Shown one piece after another: positions 16,537 through 25,790 of a DNA stretch of 59,377 nucleotides. The notes beneath the pieces were generated by a model. The model was not told the DNA's origin and did no database searches. It was given only the letters and a program-made list of their open reading frames with translations. Origin of the DNA: Paracoccaceae bacterium (lineage in GTDB: Bacteria > Pseudomonadota > Alphaproteobacteria > Rhodobacterales > Rhodobacteraceae); assembly GCA_027484915.1 (NCBI GenBank), contig JAIXSA010000041.1:1-59377 (forward strand), read 5' to 3'. How positions within the stretch are numbered: position 1 is the first letter of the stretch; every line of letters starts with the position of its first letter. The position numbers and the translations under genes are program-made.

Positions 16537-18111
16537 CTATTCCAGCTCGATCGTCCCCGGCGGCTTCGAGGTGCAGTCGTAGAACACCCGGTTCACACCC
16601 TTGACCTCGTTGATGATCCGGGTCGCCGTTTCGCCTAGGAATTCATGCGTGAAGGGGTAGTAGTCCGCGGTCATGCCGTCGACGGAGGTCACCGCCCGCA
16701 GCGCCAGCGCAAAGTCGTAGGTCCGCCCGTCGCCCATCACGCCCACCGTCCGCATCGGCAGGATCGCGGCGAAGGCCTGCCAAATCTCGTCGTAAAGGCC
16801 GTGCTTGCGGATCTGGTCGATGTAGACCGCATCCGCCCGGCGCAGAATGTCGAGCTTTTCCTTCGTGATCTCGCCCGGGCAGCGGATCGCAAGGCCGGGG
16901 CCGGGGAAGGGGTGGCGGCCGATGAAGCTTTGCGGCAGGCCAAGCTCACGCCCCAGGGCACGGACCTCGTCCTTGAAAAGCTCGCGCAGCGGTTCGACCA
17001 GCTTCAGCCCCATCTTCTCCGGCAAGCCGCCAACGTTGTGGTGGCTCTTGATGGTAACGGAAGGCCCGCCGCTGAACGACACGCTTTCGATCACGTCGGG
17101 GTAAAGCGTCCCCTGCGCCAGGAACTTCGCCCCGCCAACCGCGGTCGCATGCTTCTGGAAGACGTCGATGAAGAGCTTGCCGATGGTCTTGCGCTTGACC
17201 TCGGGGTCGGAAACCCCCTCAAGCGCGCCGAGGAACAACTCGCTCTCGTCCGCGTGGATCAAGGGCATGTTGTAATGGTCCCGGAACATGGTCACGACCT
17301 GTTCGGCCTCACCCAGCCGCAGAAGCCCGTGGTCGACGAAGACGCAAGTGAGCTGGTCGCCGATCGCCTCGTGGATCAACACGGCTGCGACCGAGGAATC
17401 CACCCCGCCCGACAGTCCGCAGATCACCTTGGCGTCGCCCACCTGCTCGCGGATCTTGCGGATCGCCTCCTCGCGGTAGGCGCCCATCGTCCAGTCACCC
17501 TTGAACCCGGCCAGCTTGACAAAGTTCTCGTAAAGCTGCGCGCCTTTGGGGGTGTGGTGCACCTCTGGGTGGAACTGGACAGCATAGAAGTGGCGGGCAG
17601 GATCGGCGGTGATGGCAAAGGGCGCGTTGGGAGAGGTACCATAGACCTGGAAGCCCGGCGCGATCTTCGAGACATGGTCGCCGTGCGACATCCACACCTG
17701 TTCCTGCGCCTGCGGGCCCGCTTCGGCGGGGAACCAGCCGTGCAGGAAGGGATGCGTCAGGTCGGTCGGGGTGACATAGGCCTTGCCGAACTCGGCCGTC
17801 CCATGCCCGCCTTCGACGTGCCCGCCGAGGCAGTGCATCATCACCTGCTGGCCATAGCAGATCCCCAGGATCGGGACGCCCAGGTCGAAGACGCCCTTCG
17901 GCGGCATCGGGGCGTTCTCCCAGTAGACCGACGCAGGGCCGCCCGAGAAGATCACCGCCTTGGGCGCGAAGGCCTGCAGGAAGCCCTCGTCCACACGGTT
18001 GTAAGGGTGGATTTCGCAGTAGACGTTCAACTCGCGCAGGCGCCGCGCGATCAGCTGCGTCACCTGGGACCCGAAGTCGATGATCAGAAGGCGGTCGTGT
18101 GTCTGGCTCAT
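16537..18111 (-). CDS. guaA: GMP synthase (glutamine-hydrolysing)
   Basis: Converts XMP to GMP with ATP and glutamine, the last step of guanine nucleotide synthesis. The 524-residue protein has the N-terminal class I amidotransferase with nucleophile Cys85 in 'ILGICYGQQ' and the His/Glu pair in '[11 protein letters not shown]'; then the ATP-pyrophosphatase domain with '[11 protein letters not shown]'; and the C-terminal dimerisation domain ending '[11 protein letters not shown]', all of normal length. The ATG at 18111 gives the usual '[16 protein letters not shown]'. Confidence 0.97.
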   Translation of the reverse strand: MSQTHDRLLIIDFGSQVTQLIARRLRELNVYCEIHPYNRVDEGFLQAFAPKAVIFSGGPASVYWENAPMPPKGVFDLGVPILGICYGQQVMMHCLGGHVEGGHGTAEFGKAYVTPTDLTHPFLHGWFPAEAGPQAQEQVWMSHGDHVSKIAPGFQVYGTSPNAPFAITADPARHFYAVQFHPEVHHTPKGAQLYENFVKLAGFKGDWTMGAYREEAIRKIREQVGDAKVICGLSGGVDSSVAAVLIHEAIGDQLTCVFVDHGLLRLGEAEQVVTMFRDHYNMPLIHADESELFLGALEGVSDPEVKRKTIGKLFIDVFQKHATAVGGAKFLAQGTLYPDVIESVSFSGGPSVTIKSHHNVGGLPEKMGLKLVEPLRELFKDEVRALGRELGLPQSFIGRHPFPGPGLAIRCPGEITKEKLDILRRADAVYIDQIRKHGLYDEIWQAFAAILPMRTVGVMGDGRTYDFALALRAVTSVDGMTADYYPFTHEFLGETATRIINEVKGVNRVFYDCTSKPPGTIELE

Positions 18112-18276
18112 GCGTCCGATTAGGCCGGGACGGGTGAAAGCGCAAGATACCCGCGCGTAAACCGATGTCGTTTGCGACCGCTGTCCATGTCGGTTTTGGA
18201 AAGGATTGGACGGTTTCGATTGCCGATCCGTGACGGTTTGACGGCATAAGGACGCAAACATCTCCCGGAGGCTGAC

Positions 18277-19818
18277 ATGAACGAAGTTGCAGGGCGCAGG
18301 TCGCGCAGTGGTGGTGGCGCCAGCCGCCGGGCGGAACGCACCGCAGTCAGCTTCGAGACCGCGCGCTTCATCCAGCGAAATATCCCGAACTTCGAGATCC
18401 TGAACGAAGAAGCGCTCCAGATCATCGAGCACAACGCCGAAACGGTGCTGGAAGAGATCGGCGTCAACTTCGTCGAAAACCCGGCCGCCTTGGCCCGCTG
18501 GCGCGACGCCGGGGCCGACGTGCAGGGCGAACGCGTGCATATCCCCCGTGGTCTCGCGCGGAAGCTGATTTCCACCGCGCCGAAGACCTACACACAGTAC
18601 GCCCGCAACCCTGAACGCAACGTGGAAGTCGGCGGCCGCAACCTCGTTCTGGCCCCCGTCTACGGCCCGCCCTTCGTTCGCGACATGGAAGGCGGTCGCC
18701 GCTATGCCACGCTGGAGGATTTCCAGAACTTCGTGAAGCTGGGCTACATGTCGAAGTGGCTGCACCATTCCGGCGGCACGGTCTGTGAACCCACGGACAT
18801 CCCCGTGAACAAGCGCCACCTCGACATGTTGCTCGCGCACATGACCCTGTCGGACAAGCCCTTCATGGGGTCGGTGACCGAACCCAGCCGGGCGCAGGAC
18901 TCGGTCGACATGGCCTCGATCCTGTTCGGCGCGGATTTTGTCCAGCAGAACACGGTGATGACCTCGCTCATCAATATCAACTCGCCGATGGTCTTTGACG
19001 GGATCATGATGGGTGCGCTGGAGGTTTATGCAGCGAACAACCAGGCATCCATCGTCTCGCCCTTCATCGTGGGCGGCGCGATGGCGCCTGTGACGGTCGC
19101 GGGCACGCTGACCCAGGTGCTGGCGGAAATCCTTGCGGGCGTCAGCTATTCGCAGCTCGTCCGCCCCGGCTCGCCGGTCATCGCCGGGGCCTTCGTGACC
19201 TCGATCGACATGAACTCCGGCGCGCCGACCTTTGGGACGCCTGAGGCCGCACACATCACCTATGGCGCAGGCCAGCTGGTGCGGCGACTGGGGTTGCCTT
19301 ACCGCTCGGGTGGGTCGTTCTGCGGGTCCAAGCTGCCCGACGCTCAAGCAGCTTACGAGACGGCGAACAGCCTGAACATGGCGCTTCTCGCTGGCGTCAA
19401 CTTCATGCTCCACGCCTGCGGCTGGCTGGAGGGGGGCCTTGTAAGCTCTTATGAAAAGTTCGTGATGGACGCCGACCAGCTTGGGACGCTCCACCACCTC
19501 GCCCAGGGCATCCAGGTCGACCTGAACGGCCAGGCAATGGACGCGATCCGCGAGGTCGGCCCCGGTGGCCATTACCTGGGTTGCAGCCACACCCAGGCGA
19601 ACTTCAAGTCGGCCTTCTGGCGGTCGGACCTCTTCGACTACAAGCCCTTCGAGACCTGGGCCGAGGAAGGCGCGCGCGACACGCAGGCGCTGGCCAACGA
19701 GAAGGTCAAGAAGCAGCTGGCGGATTACGTGGCCCCCGACATCGACGCCGGCACCCGCGAGGCGCTGGAGGCCTACGTCACCAAGCGCAAGTCCGAGATG
19801 CCGGACGCCTTCATCTGA
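18277..19818 (+). CDS. MttB family (non-pyrrolysine) methylamine-type methyltransferase
   Basis: A 513-residue TIM-barrel protein of the trimethylamine methyltransferase family. Unlike archaeal MttB it is read through without any in-frame UAG, so it is a non-pyrrolysine member. Characterised relatives transfer methyl groups from quaternary amines such as glycine betaine to a corrinoid protein; that function is inferred, not shown. Conserved stretches include '[19 protein letters not shown]' and '[20 protein letters not shown]'. CGGAGG precedes the ATG. No corrinoid protein or reactivase gene is next to it; it is a single gene closed by a terminator and divergent from guaA. Confidence 0.85.
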   Translation: MNEVAGRRSRSGGGASRRAERTAVSFETARFIQRNIPNFEILNEEALQIIEHNAETVLEEIGVNFVENPAALARWRDAGADVQGERVHIPRGLARKLISTAPKTYTQYARNPERNVEVGGRNLVLAPVYGPPFVRDMEGGRRYATLEDFQNFVKLGYMSKWLHHSGGTVCEPTDIPVNKRHLDMLLAHMTLSDKPFMGSVTEPSRAQDSVDMASILFGADFVQQNTVMTSLININSPMVFDGIMMGALEVYAANNQASIVSPFIVGGAMAPVTVAGTLTQVLAEILAGVSYSQLVRPGSPVIAGAFVTSIDMNSGAPTFGTPEAAHITYGAGQLVRRLGLPYRSGGSFCGSKLPDAQAAYETANSLNMALLAGVNFMLHACGWLEGGLVSSYEKFVMDADQLGTLHHLAQGIQVDLNGQAMDAIREVGPGGHYLGCSHTQANFKSAFWRSDLFDYKPFETWAEEGARDTQALANEKVKKQLADYVAPDIDAGTREALEAYVTKRKSEMPDAFI

Positions 19819-19826
19819 CGGACCAA

Positions 19827-19858
19827 AAAGGGGCGGCTAGACCGCCCCTTTCCTTTTG
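19827..19858 (+). terminator. Rho-independent terminator after the MttB-family gene
   Basis: A ten-base-pair stem (AAAGGGGCGG at 19828-19837 and its complement at 19842-19851) has a four-base loop and a T-rich tail (CCTTTTG), starting ten bases after the stop codon. It also lies immediately beyond the stop of the convergent DUF6477 gene. Confidence 0.85.
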
Positions 19859-19861
19859 ATT

Positions 19862-20146
19862 TCAAGCCATTCCGCCCCGACGCAAAAGCTGAGCCTCGGC
19901 CAAGAGCGCAATCAGCACCTCGATGTGCCGGGCCACCGAATAGCCCGCCTCGCCCGCGACGCGGGTCTCCTCCAGCTTCGCTTCGACCGAAATCAGCGAC
20001 GACACCGTGTCCTCGGGTGAGGCGGCTTCGGTCACATGGCGGCGCAGATCGCGTTCGCGCCGGTATTCCCCCAGACCGAAACGCGCGGCCCGCATCAGAA
20101 GCCGGGGGCGGCGCAAGGTGTCAAGCAGGGTGCGGCAGTCGGTCAT
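19862..20146 (-). CDS. DUF6477 family protein
   Basis: A 94-residue protein, 'MTDCRTLLDTLRRPRLLMRA' at its N-terminus and then 'ARFGLGEYRRERDLRRHV'. This arginine-rich opening is typical of a small family restricted to Rhodobacteraceae whose function is unknown. The C-terminal half is a helix with many Ala/Glu residues. An upstream in-frame start exists, but GGAGG sits seven bases before the ATG at 20146. It is divergent from a DUF6456 protein. Confidence 0.75.
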   Translation of the reverse strand: MTDCRTLLDTLRRPRLLMRAARFGLGEYRRERDLRRHVTEAASPEDTVSSLISVEAKLEETRVAGEAGYSVARHIEVLIALLAEAQLLRRGGMA

Positions 20147-20345
20147 GGGATCCTCCGTTGATGATTGGACGCATCTTGCGCTGACACAACCTTGCGTTGC
20201 GCAACCCACGGTTGCACCGCGCGCTGGTTACCAAAGAGTTTAAGATTTCCGTCGAATTGTTAAGGCCGGACGAAAGCTTAACGATCAGGTAACCAATTCC
20301 ACCCAAGGTTGCGTCTGTCCAAGGCTGGACCTATCGCAGCCCAGG

Positions 20346-21497
20346 GTGGACAAGGACAGGACGACTGAATTGCCCGAATTGACTGCTGCCAGCCTGCCAG
20401 ACTGGCTTCCTTCCGCGGTGCGTCACTACCTCGACCATACCGAAGACGGCACATCGCTGAGGGAGCTGGCACGGCGCGAAGGGCTTCATGCCTCGACCAT
20501 CCTGCGGCAGGTGCGGCGGTTCGAGAACCGTCGCGAGGACCCGCTGATGGACGAGGCGCTTTCGGTCCTTTCGCGTCACACTGTCCGCCACCCCGATGAT
20601 CCAGCCCGAAAGGATGACCAAACCATGTCAGTCCACCCGCGTCGTCACGACCCCGAGGATCAGCCACAGATCTGCGACGAACAGGCCCTGGTCCGCGAGG
20701 GGATGCGCGTCCTGCGCCGTCTGGCCGAGCCGAACGCGGTCATGGCCATTGCCCCTGACCTTGAAAAGGCGGTGGTGATCCGCGAACTGCCCGACGGGAA
20801 AAGCCTGCGGACCGCGGTGCTGGAACGCTCGGTTGCCCACGCGTTTGCTCTGAAGGATTGGGTAAGCTGCCGCAAGCCGGGACGTGTCTCGACCTACGGG
20901 ATCACCGCGGCCGGCCGTTCCGCCCTGAAGCGGATGGTGGACGAGGAAGACCGCCGCCGCCAGGGCATGGCCGAGGCCCAGACCCCCTTCGGCGACCAGC
21001 ACCGCATCTGGGGTGACCGCGAGGTGATCGACGATTCCGGCCCGCGCCGGGTGCGCTACAACCTTGCGGAAAGCCCGGTCGCCCTGCTTGGGCGCCGTCG
21101 GGACCGTGATGGCAAGCCCTTCCTGGACCCGGAACTGGTCGCCGCCGCCGAACGCCTGCGCGAGGATTTCGAGTTGGCCCAGATGGGCCCCCGCGTGGCC
21201 CAGAACTGGGACCGTTTCCTGACCGGCGGCGACCGAGGCGCGTTTCAGCCCGACGGCGGTTTGGGTGAGGGGCCGACGTCCGCCCGGTCACGCGTGGCGG
21301 CGGCGCTGCGGGACCTAGGGCCCGGGCTAGGCGACGTTGCCCTGCGCTGCTGCTGCTTCCTCGAAGGGCTTGAGGTCGCCGAAAAGCGGATGGGTTGGGC
21401 CGCGCGGTCGGGCAAGATCGTCCTGCGCATCGCGCTGATGCGCCTGCGGCGGCACTACGAGGACACGTATGGCAAGTCCGGCCCGCTGATCGGCTAG
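20346..21497 (+). CDS. HTH and DUF6456 domain protein, probable regulator
   Basis: A protein of about 383 residues. Near residues 36-62 a helix-turn-helix-like segment is visible ('TSLRELARREGLHASTIL'), followed by a linker and a C-terminal DUF6456 region that includes 'YNLAESPVALLGRRRD' and ends in 'YEDTYGKSGPLIG'. This architecture is frequent in alphaproteobacteria and suggests DNA binding, but no target is known to me. The start is uncertain: GTG at 20346 opens the frame and no good ribosome site is visible. Its stop overlaps the stop of the convergent lysE-type gene by four bases. Confidence 0.7.
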   Translation: MDKDRTTELPELTAASLPDWLPSAVRHYLDHTEDGTSLRELARREGLHASTILRQVRRFENRREDPLMDEALSVLSRHTVRHPDDPARKDDQTMSVHPRRHDPEDQPQICDEQALVREGMRVLRRLAEPNAVMAIAPDLEKAVVIRELPDGKSLRTAVLERSVAHAFALKDWVSCRKPGRVSTYGITAAGRSALKRMVDEEDRRRQGMAEAQTPFGDQHRIWGDREVIDDSGPRRVRYNLAESPVALLGRRRDRDGKPFLDPELVAAAERLREDFELAQMGPRVAQNWDRFLTGGDRGAFQPDGGLGEGPTSARSRVAAALRDLGPGLGDVALRCCCFLEGLEVAEKRMGWAARSGKIVLRIALMRLRRHYEDTYGKSGPLIG

Positions 21498-22066
21498 GCG
21501 CCGATGCCCCGGGCGATCAGCATGACCGAGATCGCCGCCAGCCAGACCGAGGCCAGCCGCCGCAGGACGAACAGCGCGCGCGGCTGGCCGATCCCGCCAC
21601 CGCGCAGCACTGCTCCCCCAGCCGCCCAGATCGCGGCCACCAGCACCACCAGCCCGGCGAAAAGCGCAAGGTTCAGCACCAGCCGGTCGGGCGACGGCAA
21701 AAGGACCAGCCCGAAGATCAGCGCCTTGGGGTTCAGCGCCGTGGTGACGAACAGTGTCCGCGCCCCGACTGACTGGCCGCCCGTGACCGCTGCCAGCGGT
21801 TGCCACAGCTTCACCGCCAGATAGGCCACCCACAGCGCCGCAGCCAGCGTCACCCCTTGCTGCAGCCCCGCATGATCGGCCAGCAGGGCCGCGCCGACCA
21901 GACTTAGCGGCAGGACCGACAGGAAATAGCCCGCAAGCTCGGCCGGAACCAGCCGCATCGCCCCTGTCCAGCCCCGCTCGGCCGCCGCCACCAGAACCAG
22001 CGAGTTCGTCGGTCCCGGCGTCAGCAGCAACAGCAGGATGGCAAGCGTCAGTTCAAATACGGTCAT
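21494..22066 (-). CDS. LysE/RhtB family exporter
   Basis: A 190-residue inner-membrane protein with five to six spans. The N-terminal signature 'LTLAILLLLLTPGPTNSLVL' contains the family's TPGPN-like motif, and 'FVTTALNPKALIFGL' carries the second conserved Asn-Pro-Lys segment. Family members export amino acids or related metabolites using the proton gradient. A perfect FNR-type box is found upstream at 22117-22130, so expression may depend on oxygen. No adjacent biosynthetic gene hints at the substrate. Confidence 0.85.
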   Translation of the reverse strand: MTVFELTLAILLLLLTPGPTNSLVLVAAAERGWTGAMRLVPAELAGYFLSVLPLSLVGAALLADHAGLQQGVTLAAALWVAYLAVKLWQPLAAVTGGQSVGARTLFVTTALNPKALIFGLVLLPSPDRLVLNLALFAGLVVLVAAIWAAGGAVLRGGGIGQPRALFVLRRLASVWLAAISVMLIARGIGA

Positions 22067-22116
22067 CGTCGCCTCCGGTTCCGAAGTGCTGATGGCAGGC
22101 TCGCGTCAAGTCAACC

Positions 22117-22130
22117 TTGATCCGCATCAA
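22117..22130. promoter_or_regulatory. FNR-type box upstream of the LysE-family gene
   Basis: The sequence TTGATCCGCATCAA is a perfect match to the FNR/Anr/FnrL consensus TTGAT-N4-ATCAA. Its centre is about 57 bases upstream of the LysE-family start codon, which fits activation or repression of that gene. It also lies past the stop (22204) of the next minus-strand gene, so it is truly intergenic. Confidence 0.65.
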
Positions 22131-22203
22131 GCGGACGGAGGCATCAGGACAGTCCGCGCCAGTTTCCGACCAAGGAGCCGAGTTTGAAAGGCAGCTCGAA
22201 AGG

Positions 22204-22857
22204 TCAGGCAAAGACCTGCAGTTGTTGCGCCCTGGCCCAGTCCACCAGCGGCATCGGCTTGGCCTTGACGATCTTCGTCTTGCCCCCCTCCCGGCAAAGC
22301 AGGATCGACCAGGCCTGTTCGTTGACGAAATAGGCGCAGACGTTGATGTCGTAGGGTGAGCCGCCGACCGTCTGGAACAACACATGCGTTTCGGCGTCGC
22401 CCATGATCTGTGCGGCGTTGTTGCCCTTGACCTGGGTGAACCTCCGGCCCGGGTCGGCCTGATGTGCGGCGATGCGCGCCTTCCACGAGGATTTAACGAA
22501 CATCGATTCAGGAGAGTTCGGCGACACCAGGGTTCCGACATGGGCGACGCGCTTCTGTGGCCCCCGCAGGTAGGTAAAGCACCAGCAGCCAGAGAGAGGT
22601 CCGGTCAGAACCGGTTGATCCATCCGGCAGTGCGTGATGGCTCCCTGACCGTATTCCAGAAACCGAAAGTTTGTCACAAGCGGGCCCGCCGGACCGTTCG
22701 GGTCGTCGTAGACCCGTGCGGCGACCATCTGGCTCTTGCCACGCAGGAAGCCTGGGGATCCTTGCATCATCTTGCCGTGTTCCACGGCCGAAAGGGTACC
22801 GCCGGGTGGTATCCGGAAGTCGATGTATTTTCCAGTGAGGGTGTCTAGGTTCGGCAT
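22204..22857 (-). CDS. Hypothetical protein, 217 residues
   Basis: I do not recognise this protein. It starts 'MPNLDTLTGKYIDFRIPPGG', has no signal peptide or membrane span, and carries a striking middle part, 'GPLSGCWCFTYLRG' followed by 'RVAHVGTLVSPNSPESMF'. A Cys in the first and a His in the second could form a catalytic dyad, but that is speculation. The C-terminal half has 'LFQTVGGSPYDINVCAYFV'. The ATG at 22857 is preferred over 22866 because AAGGA is eight bases away. It stands alone, with 137 bases to lysE and a 292-base gap to lipA. Confidence 0.65.
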   Translation of the reverse strand: MPNLDTLTGKYIDFRIPPGGTLSAVEHGKMMQGSPGFLRGKSQMVAARVYDDPNGPAGPLVTNFRFLEYGQGAITHCRMDQPVLTGPLSGCWCFTYLRGPQKRVAHVGTLVSPNSPESMFVKSSWKARIAAHQADPGRRFTQVKGNNAAQIMGDAETHVLFQTVGGSPYDINVCAYFVNEQAWSILLCREGGKTKIVKAKPMPLVDWARAQQLQVFA

Positions 22858-23149
22858 CGGAAACATCCTTCATGAAAATCTGTCAGAAGATCGCGGGGTC
22901 TTCTAAGGAATCTAAGTCGCAAAAGGGTCATGCAGCGCAGGGTTGCAGTCAAGGAAAACGAATGGATCTGCAGCCTTGCCGAGGCGGTTTCCCCAAAGCA
23001 GAAATTTCACCAGTTGCGGCTTTGTGAAACCGGCCGTGTCTTGCATTTCCCGCAACCGCCCACGGCAGCGGAAAGGGACCTCGCTGCGTTGCCTTGGACG
23101 CGAAAGGGGCTTATCTGGGGGAAAGACCAGCGGTCAGGGGGGATTTTCC
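22858..23149. other. Gap without a convincing gene, upstream of lipA
   Basis: The largest gap of the window. A plus-strand frame from 22930 to 23205 runs into the start of lipA but lacks family features and is judged a shadow. The sequence contains short inverted pairs (GTTGCGG with CCGCAAC, GGTTTC with GAAACC) that could fold in a lipA leader, but nothing firm can be assigned. Confidence 0.4.
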
Positions 23150-24094
23150 GTGCGCGACCTCAAGCTTCCCGAAGAGCGTCACCCCGAAAAGGCGCATCGG
23201 CCTGACAATGCCCAGCCGAAAAAACCGGCCTGGATCCGGGTGAAAGCCCCGACCTCCGAGGGTTACAAGAAGACCCGCGACATCCTGCGCGACAAGAAAC
23301 TGGTCACCGTGTGCGAGGAAGCGGGCTGCCCCAACGTCGGCGAATGCTGGAGCCAGGGCCACGCCACCATGATGATCATGGGCGAGATCTGCACCCGCGG
23401 CTGCACCTTCTGCAACGTCGCGACCGGCAAGCCGCAGACGCTCGACGCCTTCGAACCGGGCCGGGTTGCCCATGCCGTGTCAGAGCTTGGCTTGAACCAT
23501 GTCGTCGTCACCTCGGTCGACCGCGACGATCTTGACGACGGCGGGGCCGAGCATTTTGCCCAGACGATCCGCGCGATCCGGCACCGCTCGCCCGCAACGA
23601 CGATCGAGGTCCTGACCCCCGACTTCCTGAAATGCGCCCCCTCGGCGCTGGAGAAGGTGGTCGAGGCCCGGCCCGACGTCTTCAACCACAACCTCGAAAC
23701 CGTCCCCGGCCTGTATCACGAGGTCCGCCCGGGTGCCCGCTACTTCCACTCGCTCCGCCTGTTGCAGCGGGTCAAGGAACTTGACCCGATGATGTTCACC
23801 AAGTCCGGCATCATGGTCGGCCTAGGCGAGACGCGCCAAGCCGTGCTGCAGGTGATGGACGACATGCGCAGCGCCGACGTCGATTTCCTGACCATCGGTC
23901 AGTACCTGCAGCCGACGCCGAAGCACCACCGCGTTGACCGCTTCGTCACGCCAGAAGAGTTCAAGGCCTACGAGACCGCCGCCTGGGGCAAGGGGTTCCT
24001 GATGGTCTCGGCCACACCGCTGACTCGGTCCAGCTACCACGCCGGCGACGATTTCGCCCGTATGCGGGACGCCCGGCAGGCGGGGCGGGGCTAA
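23150..24094 (+). CDS. lipA: Lipoyl synthase
   Basis: Radical SAM enzyme that inserts two sulfur atoms into protein-bound octanoyl chains to make the lipoyl cofactor of 2-oxoacid dehydrogenases. The 314-residue protein has both iron-sulfur sites: the auxiliary cluster cysteines 55, 60 and 66 in '[12 protein letters not shown]', and the radical SAM triad 81, 85, 88 in 'CTRGCTFC'. The C-terminal '[10 protein letters not shown]' includes the conserved serine. Start is GTG at 23150 with an AGGGGGG ribosome site; no ATG fits. It converges on the porin gene, with an imperfect hairpin between them (24097-24128). Confidence 0.96.
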   Translation: MRDLKLPEERHPEKAHRPDNAQPKKPAWIRVKAPTSEGYKKTRDILRDKKLVTVCEEAGCPNVGECWSQGHATMMIMGEICTRGCTFCNVATGKPQTLDAFEPGRVAHAVSELGLNHVVVTSVDRDDLDDGGAEHFAQTIRAIRHRSPATTIEVLTPDFLKCAPSALEKVVEARPDVFNHNLETVPGLYHEVRPGARYFHSLRLLQRVKELDPMMFTKSGIMVGLGETRQAVLQVMDDMRSADVDFLTIGQYLQPTPKHHRVDRFVTPEEFKAYETAAWGKGFLMVSATPLTRSSYHAGDDFARMRDARQAGRG

Positions 24095-24133
24095 GGAAGG
24101 GGCGGCCTTGCCGGCATCCCCTGCCTTCGGGTT

Positions 24134-25009
24134 TCAGAACTTGTAGCCGACACCGATATCCAGGACCTCGTCTTGGCCGACGAGCTTGGTGCCGCCACCC
24201 TCCACGTACAGTCCGCTGTTCAGGTTGTAGGTCGCCGACAGTGAATAGGCGTCGGCCGAGTCCTGGATCAGCAGCGCATCCCCGCGCAGCGTCAGCGCGG
24301 TCACCACATCGACGCTGCCGTGCAGGCGCAGGGTGTTCGTCGTTTCGGTTTCATCGTTGTGGGTGAACGCCGCACCAAGATCGAACCGCTCGGCGTCGTG
24401 CAGCGCACCGATCTGCACCGTCGTGGCATCACTGCCCGGTGCCGTGGCAAACTCGCCATTTATGAACAAGGTCGTTGCCCCGCCGCTGTAGCGCATCACA
24501 CCCTGGGCAATATCGATGTTTGCATCGTTCAGGTGATGATACCCGGCGCCAAAGGTCAGGTTGCCGGTTTCCTGCTTCCAGGTGATCCCCGGCGTCATGC
24601 CCTTGTCAAACCCGTTGAAGATCGGGCCGAGCGTTCCACCAAGCATGCTGAATTCCAGGTCCACTGCGCGCGACGACGAAAAACGTGGCATCACGGCAAG
24701 GCTTTCGATCAGCGGACGAGGCGCGCCCACCGCGAACTCTCCCGCGCCGGTCGACAGGACCAAGGCCGCCCAGACGCTGGTCAGGTCCGATCCATCATCG
24801 AAGTAGGTCGAGTCGATCGACGCGTCGAAGCCCAGAAGACCGCCAGAACGCCAACTCGCGCCAACATCACCGTCCAGTGCCCAAAGACCCGAACCGGTGT
24901 CGACATACTCCAGTTTGACGTCGCCCCCGAAGGTCAGTCCATTGCCGTCCTGCGCGGCAAGAACAGTGGGGGACAGCGCAACAACTGCGGGAAGAAGATG
25001 CCTGATCAT
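24134..25009 (-). CDS. Porin-like outer-membrane protein
   Basis: A 291-residue beta-barrel protein. Residues 1-19 are a signal peptide ('MIRHLLPAVVALSPTVLAA'), followed by alternating strands such as 'GVMRYSGGATTLFINGEF'. It ends 'EVLDIGVGYKF', the outer-membrane insertion signature with terminal Phe. It resembles alphaproteobacterial general porins but is of unusual, short form. Specificity is unknown. The gene is solitary. Confidence 0.75.
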   Translation of the reverse strand: MIRHLLPAVVALSPTVLAAQDGNGLTFGGDVKLEYVDTGSGLWALDGDVGASWRSGGLLGFDASIDSTYFDDGSDLTSVWAALVLSTGAGEFAVGAPRPLIESLAVMPRFSSSRAVDLEFSMLGGTLGPIFNGFDKGMTPGITWKQETGNLTFGAGYHHLNDANIDIAQGVMRYSGGATTLFINGEFATAPGSDATTVQIGALHDAERFDLGAAFTHNDETETTNTLRLHGSVDVVTALTLRGDALLIQDSADAYSLSATYNLNSGLYVEGGGTKLVGQDEVLDIGVGYKF

Positions 25010-25135
25010 GGATGTTTCCGTTTCTGCTCGGGTTTTTCTGCAGAGTAATCCAAAATCGGCACTATGGAAAGCCAGCATCCTCAAGATCTTGTGAAGCTGG
25101 CGCTATGTTGTGGTTCGGTGTAGCCCCAAAGCAAT

Positions 25136-25157
25136 CGGGCGGGGTCGCCCCCGCCCG
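25136..25157 (-). terminator. Terminator-like hairpin after the cytochrome c' gene
   Basis: A perfect ten-base-pair stem with loop TCGC (arm CGGGCGGGG at 25136-25144, complement ending at 25157). It is 28 bases downstream of the minus-strand stop at 25185; the tail on that strand is only moderately T-rich. Confidence 0.6.
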
Positions 25158-25184
25158 TCTCATCAACACGCTCTTGACGGTCCG

Positions 25185-25649
25185 CTATTCCTCGGGCTGG
25201 CGATAGGCCTTGTGGCAGGCCGCGCAAGCCCCGCCCAGTCCTGCCATCCCCGCCTTTAGGCTTTCAAGGTCGGTTCCGGCCGCAGTCTGGAACGCACCAG
25301 AAGCCGAATTGAGGTCGGCGATCTTCTGCAGGAAATCGTCTTGGGCGGTCCAGATCGCCGGCAAGGCAAAGCTGTCGGTGGCTTTCTGGTATTCCGAGCC
25401 CGCCGGGAACTGGTCCATGCTCAGCACCGAGGCAATGGCCGCGATGTTGGCGGCGGCCTTGCTGGCCACGGCCGCGTCGTAAGGCGTCTCTTCCTTGGCC
25501 ATTGCCCCGACCTTGCCCAGGTCTGTGGCCATCTGCAGCATCAGCCCGTGCCGCATCTCGACCGCATCCGCGAAGGGGTCTTCTTCTTCCGCCACCGCAA
25601 CCGATCCCAGCACTGCGCTGGCTGCCGCAATCATCAGCAAAACTCTCAT
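25185..25649 (-). CDS. Cytochrome c'
   Basis: A periplasmic four-helix-bundle cytochrome of 154 residues. The first 20 residues form a signal peptide ('MRVLLMIAAASAVLGSVAVA'). The single heme site 'CAACHKAYR' lies at the extreme C-terminus (about residues 142-146), and 'MRHGLMLQM' near the mature N-terminus gives the distal residues, both hallmarks of cytochrome c'. These proteins bind NO and help resist nitrosative stress. ATG at 25649 is preferred over 25655 because GGGAG is six bases upstream. Confidence 0.9.
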   Translation of the reverse strand: MRVLLMIAAASAVLGSVAVAEEEDPFADAVEMRHGLMLQMATDLGKVGAMAKEETPYDAAVASKAAANIAAIASVLSMDQFPAGSEYQKATDSFALPAIWTAQDDFLQKIADLNSASGAFQTAAGTDLESLKAGMAGLGGACAACHKAYRQPEE

Positions 25650-25790
25650 CTGCATCTCCCTGCATGAGGTCGCTGCAGGAGACCTGCCAACGACCATGCA
25701 TTCAATAGCACAAGCGATTATGGGGGCGATCTATGCCTTTGGTTTACGGCGGTTTCTCGCTTGACGGGCCCAGGGCTGGCTGTTCTCCGC

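Noticed and set aside
18277-19818. Possible pyrrolysine codon in the MttB-family gene
   Set aside because: The frame reads through its full length without UAG and ends at TGA, so it is a non-pyrrolysine homologue.
20220-20290. Fourth copy of the structured repeat suggested by GAAAGCTTAAC
   Set aside because: Only the first bases match; the GCAGCCAA core, the TTGAT box and the terminal palindrome are absent.
22930-23205. 91-codon plus-strand frame before lipA
   Set aside because: It overlaps the lipA start in another frame, shows no domain, and its end is Arg/Pro rich as in shadow frames.
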